Below are positions 26,310 to 38,937 of a DNA stretch of 64,000 nt, piece by piece. The stretch lies in contig WELB01000198.1 in the NCBI GenBank assembly GCA_009602725.1, positions 67,144-131,143 on the forward strand. Reading direction: 5' to 3'. Made by a program: the position numbers and the translations under genes. The DNA is from Spirogloea muscicola (taxonomy: Eukaryota > Streptophyta > Zygnematophyceae > Spirogloeales > Spirogloeaceae). Position 1 is the first letter of the stretch; each line of letters opens with the position of its first letter. Under the pieces are notes generated by a model that was not told the DNA's origin, did not search any database, and worked only from the letters and a program-made list of their open reading frames with translations.

Positions 26310-26670
26310 CGTATTATGTAGCCCTGTTTAGTTTGCCCTAGACTCTGCCTGAACAGTGTATCGGCTTGAATTGGCCTCCATTTCATTTCATGCGCCCCGC
26401 GCGCCTTCTCTCTCGGCGGAGCCAGGGAGCCACCGCCGCTTTGGCGAGCCGCCTTCTCTCTCTCCGCATTATGTAGCCCCGTTTAGTTTGCCCTAGACTC
26501 TGCCTGAACAATGTATCGGCTTGAATTGGCCTCCATTTTATTTCATGCGCCCCGCGCGCCTTCCCTCTCCGCATTATGTAGCCCTGTTTGGTTTGCCCTA
26601 GACTCTGCCTGAACAACGTATCGGCTTGAATTGGCCTCCAGTTTGTTTCATGCGCCCCGCGCGCTTTTCC
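26310..26670 (+). repeat. Triplicated subfamily II tail (tandem)
   Basis: Three successive copies, beginning near 26314, 26468 and 26571, of a block TTATGTAGCCC(T/C)GTTTAG ... CTAGACTCTGCCTGAACA ... CGGCTTGAATTGGCCTCC ... GCGCCCCGCGCGCCTTC. A GGAGCC(A)GGGAGCCACCGC interlude separates the first two. The same block follows the stop codon of the retroelement copy at 49.09 kb, so this is a tandem array of 3'UTR units. Confidence 0.8.
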
Positions 26671-26696
26671 AAAGAGACAAAGCAGCTACGAATCCC

Positions 26697-26954
26697 TCAG
26701 TAACCCCTGCTAAACAGCCGCAGATCAGAGATGCTAGGCTCCTGGAAGTGGGTCCCTTGGCCAGAGCCAGAGGCAGCAGCGAGGGCTCTGCCAACACGAA
26801 GGTGCAGCGCCCGGGCCATAGACCTCTGCAGCGAGACGGCTAGGTGCATACGAAACACTTGTGCCAGCGACCCGGCTGCAGGAAAGACGACCGGCTCCAC
26901 ATGGAAGCGACGGGCGATGGTGTGGCGAGGCGGGCGACTAAAACGCCTCGCCAA
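26697..26954 (-). mobile_element. Retroelement C-terminal fragment (minus)
   Basis: Minus-strand frame with VFRMHLAVSLQRSMARALHL, then RVGRALAAASGSGQG and SISDLRLFSRGY-stop at 26697. It is a copy of the peptide seen at 43.6-43.8 kb. Only about 30 bp of its 3'UTR remain before it abuts the plus-oriented tail array ending near 26670, so two copies meet tail to tail. Confidence 0.75.
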
Positions 26955-26989
26955 GTCCTGCGCAAGACGTCATGGAGGGCCAGCCGCGC

Positions 26990-27333
26990 AGGGTCCGACC
27001 AGCGGGTGCGCCTGACACGCGGACCATGGAGTGTGGACCAGGAAGACCATGCCCTGTGATTATTGAAGAGTAGGCTGCAATTTACCAGCCATGAAGCTGG
27101 CTCCCGAAGTCAGCACAAGTTTGAAGAGCACTGTCCAGTTTCTGATGCGCATCTTTTGAAAAATGTCGCACTCGGATATGAGTGCAAGAATAGTCAGAAG
27201 AGAGTCGATTCGGGTAGTTACTAGTTACTCGACACACACCACCAAGTCATTACCTCGAGCTGCAAAACAATCCTGCGACTAAGAGAGCAAGACGCACACA
27301 GCTGTTGGAAGATGCCCGTGAAAGCACACTCCT
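26990..27333. other. Intergenic DNA 3' of ferroportin
   Basis: About 340 bp containing the likely 3'UTR of the ferroportin gene. A weak variant of the GGCTG...ACCAGCC motif occurs near 27070. Nothing else was recognised. Confidence 0.4.
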
Positions 27334-30300
27334 TCACAGAAGCTCATCTTCACTGGTCATGCCTGCTGATCCAAGCTGCCGAAAGTCGCTGGGGAACAGT
27401 CGGCGCTGAGCTGGGGTTGGGTTGGCGAGCCACCAGCAGTATAAAGCGGCGGAAGCAAAGACTGAGCCACATGAAAGGAGCGCCAGGCCGCCAAATGACG
27501 ACGTGCTGTTGGCGGCAATGGCAACACCAAGCATCACAACCTCCGCCAAGCTTGCAAGCGCCAACTCTGTGGTGCCGACAATATTAGCTTGTGATGCTGG
27601 AATGGCAGTCTGGAAAATTTGTGCATCCACAACATCATACGTCCAAATGCCTATCCTCGACAGCACCTGCGGGGCATAATTTCATATTGCCAGACCCAAC
27701 GGGAGGTTTGCTCAGCAACCTTGACAATACTGAAGTCACCATGGGTAAAACATGTTGCGCATGCCTGCCAAGCTTAAAACCTCACTGCTAGCACGCCTGA
27801 CAGTGGTTATTACCACGAGCGCGAGGAAGATGAGCAGTGCGCCCATTTGGCCGGGCTGTGCAATGAGAAAAACCACCGTCGCCAGGGCCAAGGTTCCTGC
27901 CTGGAATAGTAGTGACACAGCCCCGGCCTGCTTGCCCAGGCAGAATGCCAATTGCCAGTTGTAAGTCAGCAAGCTTGCTCCATCAAATTTCCATGTCTTA
28001 AGCATGTAGGATGTAAGAGAGAGACTCACCTGTAGCAGGCCAAGGCGGGCAATGAGCGACGTGGACATGAGCGTAGCTGCAAACCCAGTGGTTGCGCATG
28101 CTCCCCGGAAAGCGCCAATCCACGCTGCGCTTACACCTGCCATTTCGAGTATGCAACTATTGCAACCACGACCATCTGTAACTCCACTAATGGTCAAGAA
28201 TGACAAACCTAATTTTCATACCTAACCAGAGAATCAGGGCAGGCCATGTGCAGGGCTTGGGCAGACAGTGGCGCGCACCACGCTGCGTAAGGAAGGATGT
28301 CATAAGGCCGCCTGGCGAGAGAACGCAGTTGAAAAAGAGCAGGGCATAGGCAAGCGATGCTGGCAGCACAGGCTGTGAGAGGTACTCCCGCCAGCCCCGC
28401 ACCACGACCTCTAGCCTGCCCAACGCTGACGGCAGGGATGCTGCTGCAATTGCAGGTTTTTGCACAGTGAGCAAGGAAGCAGGATATAGTATAGGCCTTC
28501 AGAAGACAAGGAGGGGAGGTGTGAGAGATGCTGCATATGCGACTGTTTAGCTGTGCCAAGTCTTTGGACGTGCAACAAGCGCACGGGTAGGTCGGCAACT
28601 CTGCTCTCGCCGTGGATCTCACAGGCAGCTGCTGCGCCATTGCCACCGCTGCTGCTGACGTCAACGGCTGCTGGCACCACATGCTTTGGGCGGCTCAGCA
28701 CACCGCTACTCCACTTGTCCGTCAGGTGCACCAACACGAACTGCACACAAGCAACAGAGCACAGAGGAGCTGCCGCTCAAATCAGGTCTTGCAACCTCGT
28801 GCCTGCCTCGCAGATCTTGCAGCAGCTGCTGACGCTGGTCTCAGCATCATTTACCAGTACTGGCAGCGAGATGCACATGATCGCCGCAGCCACGTGCATG
28901 CCAAAGGCTGGGCTTTGCGTCGAGAGCAGCCACCCAAAGACCATTGGCCCTGTGATCTGTGTTCACCGGCCCAACCCCAACAACAAGAGCAAACTCTGTA
29001 GGCGTAAGGCAGGACAGCTATGCGAGCAGTTGGAATGCCCACCAGGCTAGGTAGAAGTAGGTCAGGACAGTCCCAGACATCTGCAGGGAGGAGGAGAAAG
29101 GACAAAGATAGGAACCTCGCAGATGAGGTCCACACGCCGGAGCACAGCATTGGCCTTGGCCAGTGCGATGGGACGGTTTTGACCAGCCAGCTGCACAGGC
29201 AGCAGAGGTAGTGCTCAGTGCCCCGTCAGATCTTCCTGAGATCGAGGAAGGAGCGCCTGCACAAGTGAAGGCTGGAGGAGTGAGGGCAGTGTGGACCTGC
29301 ACAACCCAGTCGCGCTCAAAGGCCACACCACCGGCCAGACCGCACATGCGCTCCGCAGCGCCGGCGAGTACGAGTGTCACAAACCACGGGGCACTAAGCA
29401 GAACCATGGGGCTCGCAGTCGCGCTCACCGCGCCTGGTTGTAGCGCAAAGATGCTGGCCGCCACGGACGCGAGCATCGCCAGCGTCTGTACAGGCGTAGG
29501 CAGCCAGTTCACAGCCAATAACGACAGCGCAACAGAGTGCAGAATGTTGAAAGGACCGTCCAACAAGAGCCGGCTTGGGAGAGTGAGGAGGAAAGGGCTG
29601 GAGTGCGGCTACAGTACCTGAACAAGGCAGAGGGCATTGAAGGCGAGAACGCGAGGCGTGCGATCCATGAGGTCACCCACCCAGGGGCCTGCCAGGAAAA
29701 TTACCAGCTGGAGCAGGCCGAGGAGACGAGGGAGGATGAGAGGAAGGTAAGACAGAAGGGGATGGGAAAGGAGAAGGGAGGAGGTGTGAGGAGAGGAGAT
29801 CCTGGGGTGCGCGCACAGAGCTCGCCTCGTCCAGTCTCACCGATAGAGCAAAGTGGGCGAGGGAGGCAAAGGTCCCTTTTCCCCAAGCGGAGGAAGGGGG
29901 TGAAGGGGGGGGGGGCGCTCGGGGAAAGGCGGAGTGCGTGGGCTGGCCAGTTGAGGTGTGCGAAACTTTTGCTTTTTCACCTGGCCTACAAAGCTGACAA
30001 CAGCGACGGGCAGGAGCGAGGGGTGCAGCAGTGCGACCACAGCAGGCCATGCGAAGCGCCACGCGCGCTCAATGAAGCAGTTGGCAGCGTAGCTCACGTA
30101 CAGGGCTGCAGACAAGCGGCCGTGCAGAGCCAGACAGCAGCAGCAGGGTGTGACAGCCACTGTCAGCTCCTGCAAGGAGGGTGGACGTTGAGTAGGGGAG
30201 CAAGAGAAATGAGCGAGCCACTCACCGAGCAGGCCGCGGGGATGAGCGGGTGTGGCTGCCAGGTCCCGCTGTTCGGCAGACGTCTGCACGTGCACCTGCC

Positions 30301-30742
30301 ATGGTCGGAGATGCCGCCAGCTTAGTCCGTCAGAGGAACTTAGACCGTCAGGTGACATCAGTGGCCACTATGCAGGACACTGCAGCGTCAGGGGCTATGC
30401 TGGCCAGCAGACCTGGAGCGGTAGCAAGGGCTGAGCTGCCAATGACGACCCTGGCGCTGAAGCATCCACATCCTCCGAGTACGCAACTGCTCGCCGGAGC
30501 TCGGCCTCCAGGCTCAGCCCATCGCCAATGTGGGTGGTGCCATCGGCAGCAGCAGAAGCAGCCTGGGGTCGGCTCTCCTCGTCACTTTCCCTACTAGGGT
30601 TGCCAGCCGGGCCTGCCTCGTCCCAGCTGGCGTCCAACCTGCTCCTGCCTCCAGAGGCGGCGGAGCAGCTCTCCTGGCCCTCCAATGTGGAGCTGCGCAA
30701 GGAAGCATTCGGTTGTCCATGGCCAACACCCTTGTCCGCCAT
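27334..30742 (-). CDS. Ferroportin (SLC40/IREG-type) metal exporter
   Basis: Multi-exon membrane protein resembling plant IREG/MAR1 and animal ferroportin. The first exon (Met at 30742, donor after about 30413) encodes a hydrophilic, Ser/Ala-rich N-terminus. Later minus-strand exons encode [20 protein letters not shown] (about 30040-30110), [20 protein letters not shown] (about 29640-29690), [20 protein letters not shown] (about 29290-29360), [20 protein letters not shown] (about 28330-28390), [20 protein letters not shown] (about 28080-28145), and a final exon beginning [20 protein letters not shown] and ending at the stop at 27334. GVAFERDWV and the GIW..D...Q motif are family hallmarks. 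The family exports Fe2+ (also Ni/Co) across plasma or organelle membranes; the location here is unknown. An exon near 28600-28840 is poorly resolved. Confidence 0.88.
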
Positions 30743-30759
30743 GTGCCATGTCACACGCA

Positions 30760-31503
30760 AGTATGACGGTCTCCTCCTCCATGTGCTGGATGGTCAACGG
30801 TGCAGACTGTCGTGAGCCGAGTGTGCTGAAGTAACAATGGAACTTGGGAAACCGAAGTTTTTGACTGGGAGGGTAAGGAGGAGAATAGGTTTCTGGGGCC
30901 AAAAGCACATGCACAGCAGGTAGAATGAGCGAGAGGAACAGAGGAAGAGAAGCGCAGGAGAGATGGCGAGGTGGGGAGGTGGGGTACCGAGAACGAGGAC
31001 AGCTACGAAGAGGAAGAGAGACGAGGGAGGGAGAGTGACGAGGGTGAGGAGGAAAGAAGGCAGAGCAAAAGGAAACGGGGAGGAAGAGGACGTCAGGAGG
31101 AGTAGGATATGAAGGACTATGGAGGCCCAGTGCCAGTGTCGTACTTAGTGAAGCGTGCCCGGGTGTGGAAAGCAGGAGGGGAGGCGGAGCTCCATTGCCC
31201 GCAGCTGCCGCCCGAGGAGGGCGTGGAGCCCGACTTTAAGGCCGGCCGGTGCGGCGACGCGGGCGGCCAGGATCGCCGCGCCGCCGCCGCGCGGCGGCGC
31301 CGTGGAGCCGCGCGGGCGCCCGGAATGGAGGCGAGCTCGCCGAGGAGCGGCCCTGCCGTCGCCATGAGCGAGATAGCACGACGTCCGCAGCGTCCGCCAG
31401 CCGAAGCCGCTGGTCTCGTCGCCGCGCCGGGAGAGCGGCGGCCATGCCCAACCGGTGCAGCCCTCGCGGCGGCAGCGACGACGGCGGCGGCGGCGGCGGC
31501 GGC
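30760..31503. other. Divergent intergenic region between ferroportin and SBDS
   Basis: Purine-rich on the plus strand (AGGAGG-type) up to about 31120, then very GC-rich up to the gap. It must hold both promoters because the flanking genes are divergent. No coding exon was recognised; the Ala/Arg-rich frames are composition effects. Confidence 0.4.
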
Positions 31504-32218
31504 NNNNNNNNNNNNNNNNNNNNNNNNNNNNNNNNNNNNNNNNNNNNNNNNNNNNNNNNNNNNNNNNNNNNNNNNNNNNNNNNNNNNNNNNNNNNNNNNN
31601 NNNNNNNNNNNNNNNNNNNNNNNNNNNNNNNNNNNNNNNNNNNNNNNNNNNNNNNNNNNNNNNNNNNNNNNNNNNNNNNNNNNNNNNNNNNNNNNNNNNN
31701 NNNNNNNNNNNNNNNNNNNNNNNNNNNNNNNNNNNNNNNNNNNNNNNNNNNNNNNNNNNNNNNNNNNNNNNNNNNNNNNNNNNNNNNNNNNNNNNNNNNN
31801 NNNNNNNNNNNNNNNNNNNNNNNNNNNNNNNNNNNNNNNNNNNNNNNNNNNNNNNNNNNNNNNNNNNNNNNNNNNNNNNNNNNNNNNNNNNNNNNNNNNN
31901 NNNNNNNNNNNNNNNNNNNNNNNNNNNNNNNNNNNNNNNNNNNNNNNNNNNNNNNNNNNNNNNNNNNNNNNNNNNNNNNNNNNNNNNNNNNNNNNNNNNN
32001 NNNNNNNNNNNNNNNNNNNNNNNNNNNNNNNNNNNNNNNNNNNNNNNNNNNNNNNNNNNNNNNNNNNNNNNNNNNNNNNNNNNNNNNNNNNNNNNNNNNN
32101 NNNNNNNNNNNNNNNNNNNNNNNNNNNNNNNNNNNNNNNNNNNNNNNNNNNNNNNNNNNNNNNNNNNNNNNNNNNNNNNNNNNNNNNNNNNNNNNNNNNN
32201 NNNNNNNNNNNNNNNNNN
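31504..32218. other. Assembly gap (N run)
   Basis: 715 N bases between a (GGC)n tract and a poly-T run. It should contain the first exon(s) of SBDS, since the N-terminal half of the first SBDS domain is missing. Confidence 0.95.
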
Positions 32219-32340
<122 letters not shown>

Positions 32341-32437
32341 CCCTCCCTCCCTCCCTCCTCGCTTCCTGCCTTCCCAAGCTCTGGTTCCGCCTTCATCCTC
32401 TGATAGCAGTGCACGCCATCGGCGGCCGCGTGCGCAG

Positions 32438-33906
32438 CGAGAAGGACATTGACGAGGTCCTGCAGGCCCACACGGTGTTCGCCAACGTTTCCAAGGGCCT
32501 CGTGGCCAGCTCGCACGACCTCAAGGGGGCCTTCGGTTCTGACGACCATGATGTCATCTGCCGCAAGGTGAGCGCCGCCACCCCACACATAGGACCCACA
32601 TCACAGTTTTGCATCTCTAGCTCAGGTTCCGAGCTCAGGGCTCAGGCCAGGCAGGCGCCGTGCGCAGATCCTGGACCAAGGCGAGTTCCAGGTGTCCGAC
32701 AAGGAGCGTGACGTGGCGCTGAGCAGCCAGTTCCGGGACGTGGCGACGACCGTCATGGACCGCACGATCAACCCGGCCACGCAGCGGCCGTACACCATGG
32801 GCACGATCGAGCGCCTCATGCGCGACGCGCACTTCTCCCTGGACCCCCACAAGGGCACCAAGCAGCAGGTCCCGCCGTGCCGCCGCTGAGCCTCCAAGCT
32901 GCTGTCTTCCCGGCAGCTCTCTCATCTGCCAGCCGCTTCCCCGACGGTGGTGGTCTTCGCCGAGGCCCACCGTTGCAAAGAGGGCACAGCAGCCACGGAG
33001 CACTCTTATGACCTGCTCCAGGTGGTGGTTGCGCTGATGCAGGCGCTGGAGCTGATAAGGGAGCTTGAGCAGCGCTTCCCCATCCAGCGCGCCCGCATGA
33101 AGCTCTCCCTCTCTGCAGCGGCGCCAGAGCGGGCGCGCGTGGAGGAGGCACTGCAGTCATGGGGCGCCCAGGTCGAAATGTGCACCGAGGCCGCTGCCAA
33201 CGGGCGCTTCACAGTGGTGAGGCGCCGTGCTCACAGCACTTAGCAACTTCTGGCTCGGGGTAAAGGAGTTAAGCTCTCATTTATGTAGGGTCAGGGGTTC
33301 AGTGAAGAGATTGAGTGTTTGGGATATAGAGACGAGCCCTGATCTCTAAGGTGGCGGCTGTTGCAGGTCTACCAGGTGGAGCCGGGGCGGTTCCGCAAGT
33401 GCGAGGCGCTGGCGCGCGAGGTGCACGGCCGGCAGGAGGTCGTGTCCATGGCGGTGCAGCAAGAGGGAAGTGCCAGCTTTGACACCCTTGGCGACGACGA
33501 CGACGACCGCAGAAGAGAGCCGCACACTGGAGCCCCATCAAGGCAGCAAGGAGTTGATCGTGCCACGACAGAGGACCTGATTGTCAAGAATTTCTCAGAG
33601 GGCCTCAGGGTTCAGGACCCCGGCGATCAGATCAAGGATGGCAATGGTGCCACTGCTTCGCCAGCAAGTACCACCAGCAAAGTGCCGCCTGCGGTCGGGG
33701 CTGGCCGCAGGGATGGGCTCCGTTGTACAACCTGCAGGGTCGCGTTTGACAGTGCGCACGAGCACCGCGAGCACTTCAAGTCTGAGTGGCACCGTCACAA
33801 TCTGCGGCGCAAGATCCAGGATCTGCCGCCGCTTTCAGCGGCCGACTGCCTCGCTGATGTCGAGATCGAGGACCTGACCAATGATCTCGACCAGTACAGC
33901 CGCTAA
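32438..33906 (+). CDS. SDO1: Ribosome maturation protein SBDS/SDO1 with C-terminal zinc finger (5' partial)
   Basis: SBDS works with the GTPase EFL1 to release eIF6 from pre-60S ribosomal subunits. Exons here are 32438-32567 (EKDIDEVLQAHTVFANVSKG, donor GTGAGC), 32668-32868 (ILDQGEFQVSDKERDVALSS and RTINPATQRPYTMGTIERLM), 33043-33216 (ALELIRELEQRFPIQRARMK) and 33367-33906. These cover the rest of the N-terminal FYSH domain, the central helical domain and the C-terminal ferredoxin-like domain. The last exon then continues through an acidic/Gln-rich linker into a C2H2 finger (CTTCRVAFDSAHEHREHFKS followed by EWHRHN) and LPPLSAADC, ending DQYSR-stop. The finger is a known extension of plant SBDS proteins. 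The first exon(s) fall in the gap, so the CDS is 5' partial. The donor of the second visible exon reads CAG/GTCCCG, slightly off consensus. Confidence 0.95.
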
Positions 33907-34319
33907 ATGCTGCCCATGCCTCATTGTACTACTTAACCTGGGGGCCTTGCATGCTGTACGGGCCAGCATGTTGTCGTACTTGACACTTAAATTTTCCAGT
34001 AAGGAGAGCCAAGATTGTAAGTTGGTCATTGCTCGCTGGCAACAAGCCTCTGAGTGTGGTATGCAAGAAGGTCTGACTTGGATGGAGCAAGGGTCTGAGA
34101 AAATTAACTTACACAATTTTCTGCAGAGTAGAAGGGGCCTCAGTCATGGTAATTGAATAAGGCTGTGAAAAGGGCTTGGTACTAATGTCAGGTCAGGGTT
34201 AAAGGCTAGGTGTACAGGGTACTGCGTAATCAAGTATCCAGATTAATCTGGTATGCCACTTCTGCTGTTTGACCTCAATCCAGAGAGTCGAGCATCTTGA
34301 GATCTGCCAGGGGCCCGAA
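33907..34319. other. Convergent intergenic region SBDS/GUF1
   Basis: About 410 bp holding the 3'UTRs of SBDS (+) and GUF1 (-). A GGTCAGGGTT-like motif occurs near 34190. Nothing else was recognised. Confidence 0.45.
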
Positions 34320-37300
34320 TCAGCCAACCCTGAGGAGCTCATGAAAGGCCTCCTGGGGGACATCCACAGAGCCAACGCGCTTCATCCGCCGCTTGCCCTC
34401 CTTCTGCTTGTCCAGCAGCTTTCGCTTGCGCGAGACGTCTCCCCCATAGCACTTGGCCAGCACGTTCTTCCGCATCGCTGGCAGCCTGCCAGCACAGACA
34501 ATCTCAGTGCCCATCGTGGATTTACGCCATGCTGTTTAGTCAAATTTATGTGCTCGTTGTGGAAATATGGCTACTTGAAAGCAACATGTTTCAAGTGTTA
34601 CATGTACTACTTTGAGCTGCAGCAATTAGCAATGACCTTTGAAGGATGCAACATAAAGGTCATTGCCAACAAATGGCTTCAAGGAATAATAGTCAATGAT
34701 ATGTGCGTCCAAAACGATAGTGCTTGCCAGAGCATGCTGCGGGATGAGCTCTTACGTTTCCCTGGCAATGACTTTGCCCCCAATTGCAGCCTGAATAGCA
34801 ACCTCAAACATCTGCCTGCGCAAATTCATGTGTTTCATATCGAATTTTTGTGAGCTGTAGCGTGCCTAAATTAGAGCATGACAAGGTCGTCCACACAACG
34901 TCCGATTGCCATATTGACAAGCTTGCTCCAGTACTCAATAACTCAGCTGCTCAGCTAATTTGCATGCAAGCCCATGAGGCAGAAGAAATCGGCCTGACAG
35001 CCCCTAAGCTCCAGCAAGAAGCGAACCTATCAATAGTGGCCCGCAGCTTCTCCACAAGGATCTTGCCCACACGCTGCGCCTTTGAGCGGTGCACGATGAA
35101 TGCAAGCGCATCGATACCCTGGCCATTCAGCATCACGTCCACCTTCACCATATCCGACGCCTGGTAGCTGCTAGCTTGCACCGAGCAGTGGCCTCAATCA
35201 AGGGCAGTTGACGGAACATGAACATACCATACATGTGACTGAAGGCAATCTCACAAAACGCACTATGCTTGAAAGGCCTGCCAGACTTTATATCAGGAAC
35301 CGAAGTACCTCGACAAGGTTGGCTGCTTGTATGCTCACCCTGCATCTTCGTAGTCAAACGACGCATACCCAGACGTTATGCTCTTCAACTCGTCCACAAA
35401 ATCTGTCACCACCTCTCTCAGGGGAAGGCGATACTTGAGCACGGCCCTTTCCCTGGGCACAGTGTTAGAGAGCACGAGGAATCAGATGTACCATGGGCTC
35501 ACTTCAGATCAATGACCAAATAAACAGGACAGAGTACGTTGCTTTACTCTTGATACTACTTCATGTGAAGCTCGCTCACGAGATCTCAACATACCCATCA
35601 AGGAAATTATATTCCTTCTGCTCTCCCCTCCTGTCTGAACAAAGAGTCATGATGCTGCCGACATGCCTAGCGCCACACATACAGCTTCGTAAGTTTAATG
35701 CCACACCCACAGATGTCTTAGCAACCACGTCCATAGAGGAACTCGTGGCCTAAGAATAGTTTGCTTAGGAGAGGTGCATCAAATCCTCAATGAAGAGCAA
35801 CGAACGTCATTGATTGCTTTGCCTCCCTTCTATAGTGGTTAAGAGCAGGTGTAAGGGCCAGTACTTGCTGGGAGTGACAATGGTTGCCATCACAGTTGGC
35901 TCCCAGCAATTGACCAGCTTCTTGCCAGGGGAGGACGGTATTGCAGCAGGATTACGTACATCGACCTTGCTGCAAGGCGCAGATTATCATCCTCATTGCA
36001 AGGGTAGAGAAACCAACACACCCCATCAGAGAGCGAGCTTGCAATTGCAACCATTCATAGTTTGGCAACATGCACAGGCCAGTGCTTGCTTCCCATGGAC
36101 TCCAAAGTCTGCCATGATTCAAGGCTTCAGCATTGCTGCCAAAGGAAAGGCCAGAAGGGTAGTACCTGCCATCCTGATATTCAAAAATGTACGGTACTGT
36201 GGGAGTGGTCGTGATAACTTGAGCTCCATACTCCTGCTCATCCACTGCTCAAAATGAGCACCACTAGCACATCGATAGCACATGGTAGTGAAATCAGGTA
36301 TGCTGTCAGTTGCAACAGGTTGCTACAGGCTTGGCTGGAAAGCGTTGAAGTGGAGGCTGCCTTAAATGTCTACCACACTTATCACCTGATCCAGACGCTG
36401 GTGGAAAACGTCCATATGAAGTAAACCCAAGAAACCGCACCTGCAGGAAATTTGGTCCACTGACTGACACACTCAAATCGACATAGATGTCTACCTTGCA
36501 CAGCACAACGCTGACCTGACCTTCCACACCAATGACAGAAGCTTGCAGAAAAGCCAGGACAGTTGCTTGGAGCTTCTTTACATGCTTGCACAAATTCGTC
36601 ATGTTGTCTGAGAAACATTGGGCAACCCTAATGGACTGAGCAGTGCTGTATAGACCTGTAGCCAGCACCCAAGGCTCCAGAACTCTCCCGCTGGACAGAG
36701 ACAGAGGCGTCGTTGCAGGTGAGCTTCTCGATAGCACTGCCGAGCACCTCAAAATCAGAGCCGTCAACGGGGTACACACCAGCAAACACCATGTGCTTTG
36801 CCTCCTTGAAGCCTGCACCCAAATGAAAAGCACTGACTTGTTGATTTACAGCCCGGTAGAGATTCACATGAGGCGGATTAAGTACTAAGAAAGACAATTA
36901 CGTCGCCAAGCGGAATGAGGTATGAACAATGACTGCATTCAAACCTGATAGTGTAGATAGGACAGCTTTTGGAGTATGACTTGAAGCTTGACACTTTCGG
37001 CTCTCAGGTCTGATCAGATTCCAGACACAATGCGGTGTGATGGTGATTCCAACTTTTGGCTGACTACAGCATGCCAGGGCAAATCTGCAACGAGATACTA
37101 TGGCCTACTGACCTGGAAGAATTACGACATCCTTTTGGGCGTCATGCAGGGTGTCCCCAATCTTGGCCTCCTGGGTGCTGCGCATGCCAGGGATGACATA
37201 GCCGACCTGCCCAGTGAGCAGCACGCCCGTGGGCGTCAGCTCGGGGTGCATGATGCCCACATCAAGTGCTTCATATGTTAGGCCGCTGGCAGCGGACTGC

Positions 37301-38905
37301 AGCATAGTGCCTTTCTTGACGCTCCCATCCACAACTGCCACGTGGCAGATGACACCCCTGTGTTGTGGAGGCAAGCTCGATGGAGTCAAGATGCCATTCA
37401 AAGCATTGCTGAGAATCAGCCACTGCTTATTGGTGCAGCCTAGGAGGGGAACCCTAGCCATAGACTATCTGTTAAGCCCGACACTGCCCCTATAGCCATT
37501 TACAACATTCTCGGACCTCATTCCCCTCACATACAGTGCAAGCCAAAGAACCCTCCTGACTTGCTTCCACAAATGATGTTCTTGATGTAAGCCCAAGGAT
37601 ACGTGTGCTAATCCAAGGCTCCTTGACTTCAGAGATTGAGAAGCTCACAAGTGCAGGCAGCGCAGGACATGTGGCAGAGTTGGGCCTAAGCTCTGAGCAT
37701 CCCAAGGCAGACCTGTAAAGGTCATAGTTGGAGTCCAGGAGAAGCATCCGCAAGGGCGCCTCTGGGTCACCCTGAGGTGCTGGCACTCCTTCTATGACAG
37801 CAGGCAGAATAGCCTGGATGGCAAGCACAAAACAAGTAGGGCAGCATGTCAGCGTGCCAAAGTAGGCTATGATGTAATCAATTGCCTGCACAGTAGTCTA
37901 CAGACAATGCTCCAGTATTATCAGGCTAAGAGAGCAGATTACAATGGGGTCAGGCTTGAAAGCGCTTGACATGAGATTTTAGGCTGCAGAACCCCAGCCT
38001 AGACCCTGATGCCTCATTGAGAGACTAGAAAGGCGAAACTGCAGCTGAACAAAGGCAGGCTGGCTCAACTCTGAAGTGATGTTTTGCAGTCAGTATAGTG
38101 TAATTGCTTAATATGCTTCATTCTTTTGATCCACAAATCTGATCTAGATCCACATAAGCAGAGTCACTGTGTACATAGTTTTAGCGGTCTGAGGTGCGGG
38201 AGTCGTCGACCTCGAGCCCCTGGCCGGTCTTGGCAGACGTGAGGAGGCAGGCAGCAGGGTCAATGTCAAAGGCAGCCTTCATCTGCTGCCCAATGGCTGC
38301 GGGGTCGGTCCCGGGCTGATCGATCTTGTTGATGACCGGGATGACCGCGAGGCCCGCGTCAAAGGCCAGGTAGAAGTTGGCAATTGTCTGCGCCTGCACG
38401 CCCTGCCCCGCGTCCACCAGCAGCAGCACGCCCTGGCACGCCGCCAGCGACCTCGACACCTGCCACAGCAAACGCGGGCAGACAAGGAGCTGCCCCATCA
38501 ATACCGCCCATTGTGTCACTTAGCCAATGCAGATACTAGACCTTAGCTCCTGACCTATGGGACCTCAAGACCAGCTTTGTCATGAGCGAGTCACCTGAGG
38601 CGCTAACTCGGACCGCCGAGCAACGGCAGTAGAGCTTACTGATGCGGCTGCAAGAGAAGGAGCATGCCTCATAGCTGAAGTCCACGTGGCCGGGCGTGTC
38701 GATGAGGTTGAGGAGGTAGTCCCCCGCGGGCTGCCTGCCGCAGCAGCGCGCCCGCGCCGCCTCGGTGTAGCGGTACAGCATCGCCGCACTCTGTGCCTTG
38801 ACGGTGATCCCCCGCTCCCGCTCCACCTGCCCCGCAGCCGAAATCCGCGTCAGGGCTAGGGTTTAAGATTTAAAGTCTGGGGTTTAGGCAGGCAGGCCGA
38901 GCGGC

Positions 38906-38937
<32 letters not shown>

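Noticed and set aside
25815-26321. Conserved ORF type with ...CSFFFGL...APILNGRALS seen at several loci
   Set aside because: It is an off-frame reading of the retroelement tail; the words encode the hairpin and CAATGGGCGAGC in another frame. The conservation is at nucleotide level.
29910-29935. Poly-G run in a ferroportin intron as a regulatory quadruplex
   Set aside because: Single G runs next to homopolymer-prone assembly sites; no four-run quadruplex pattern was seen.
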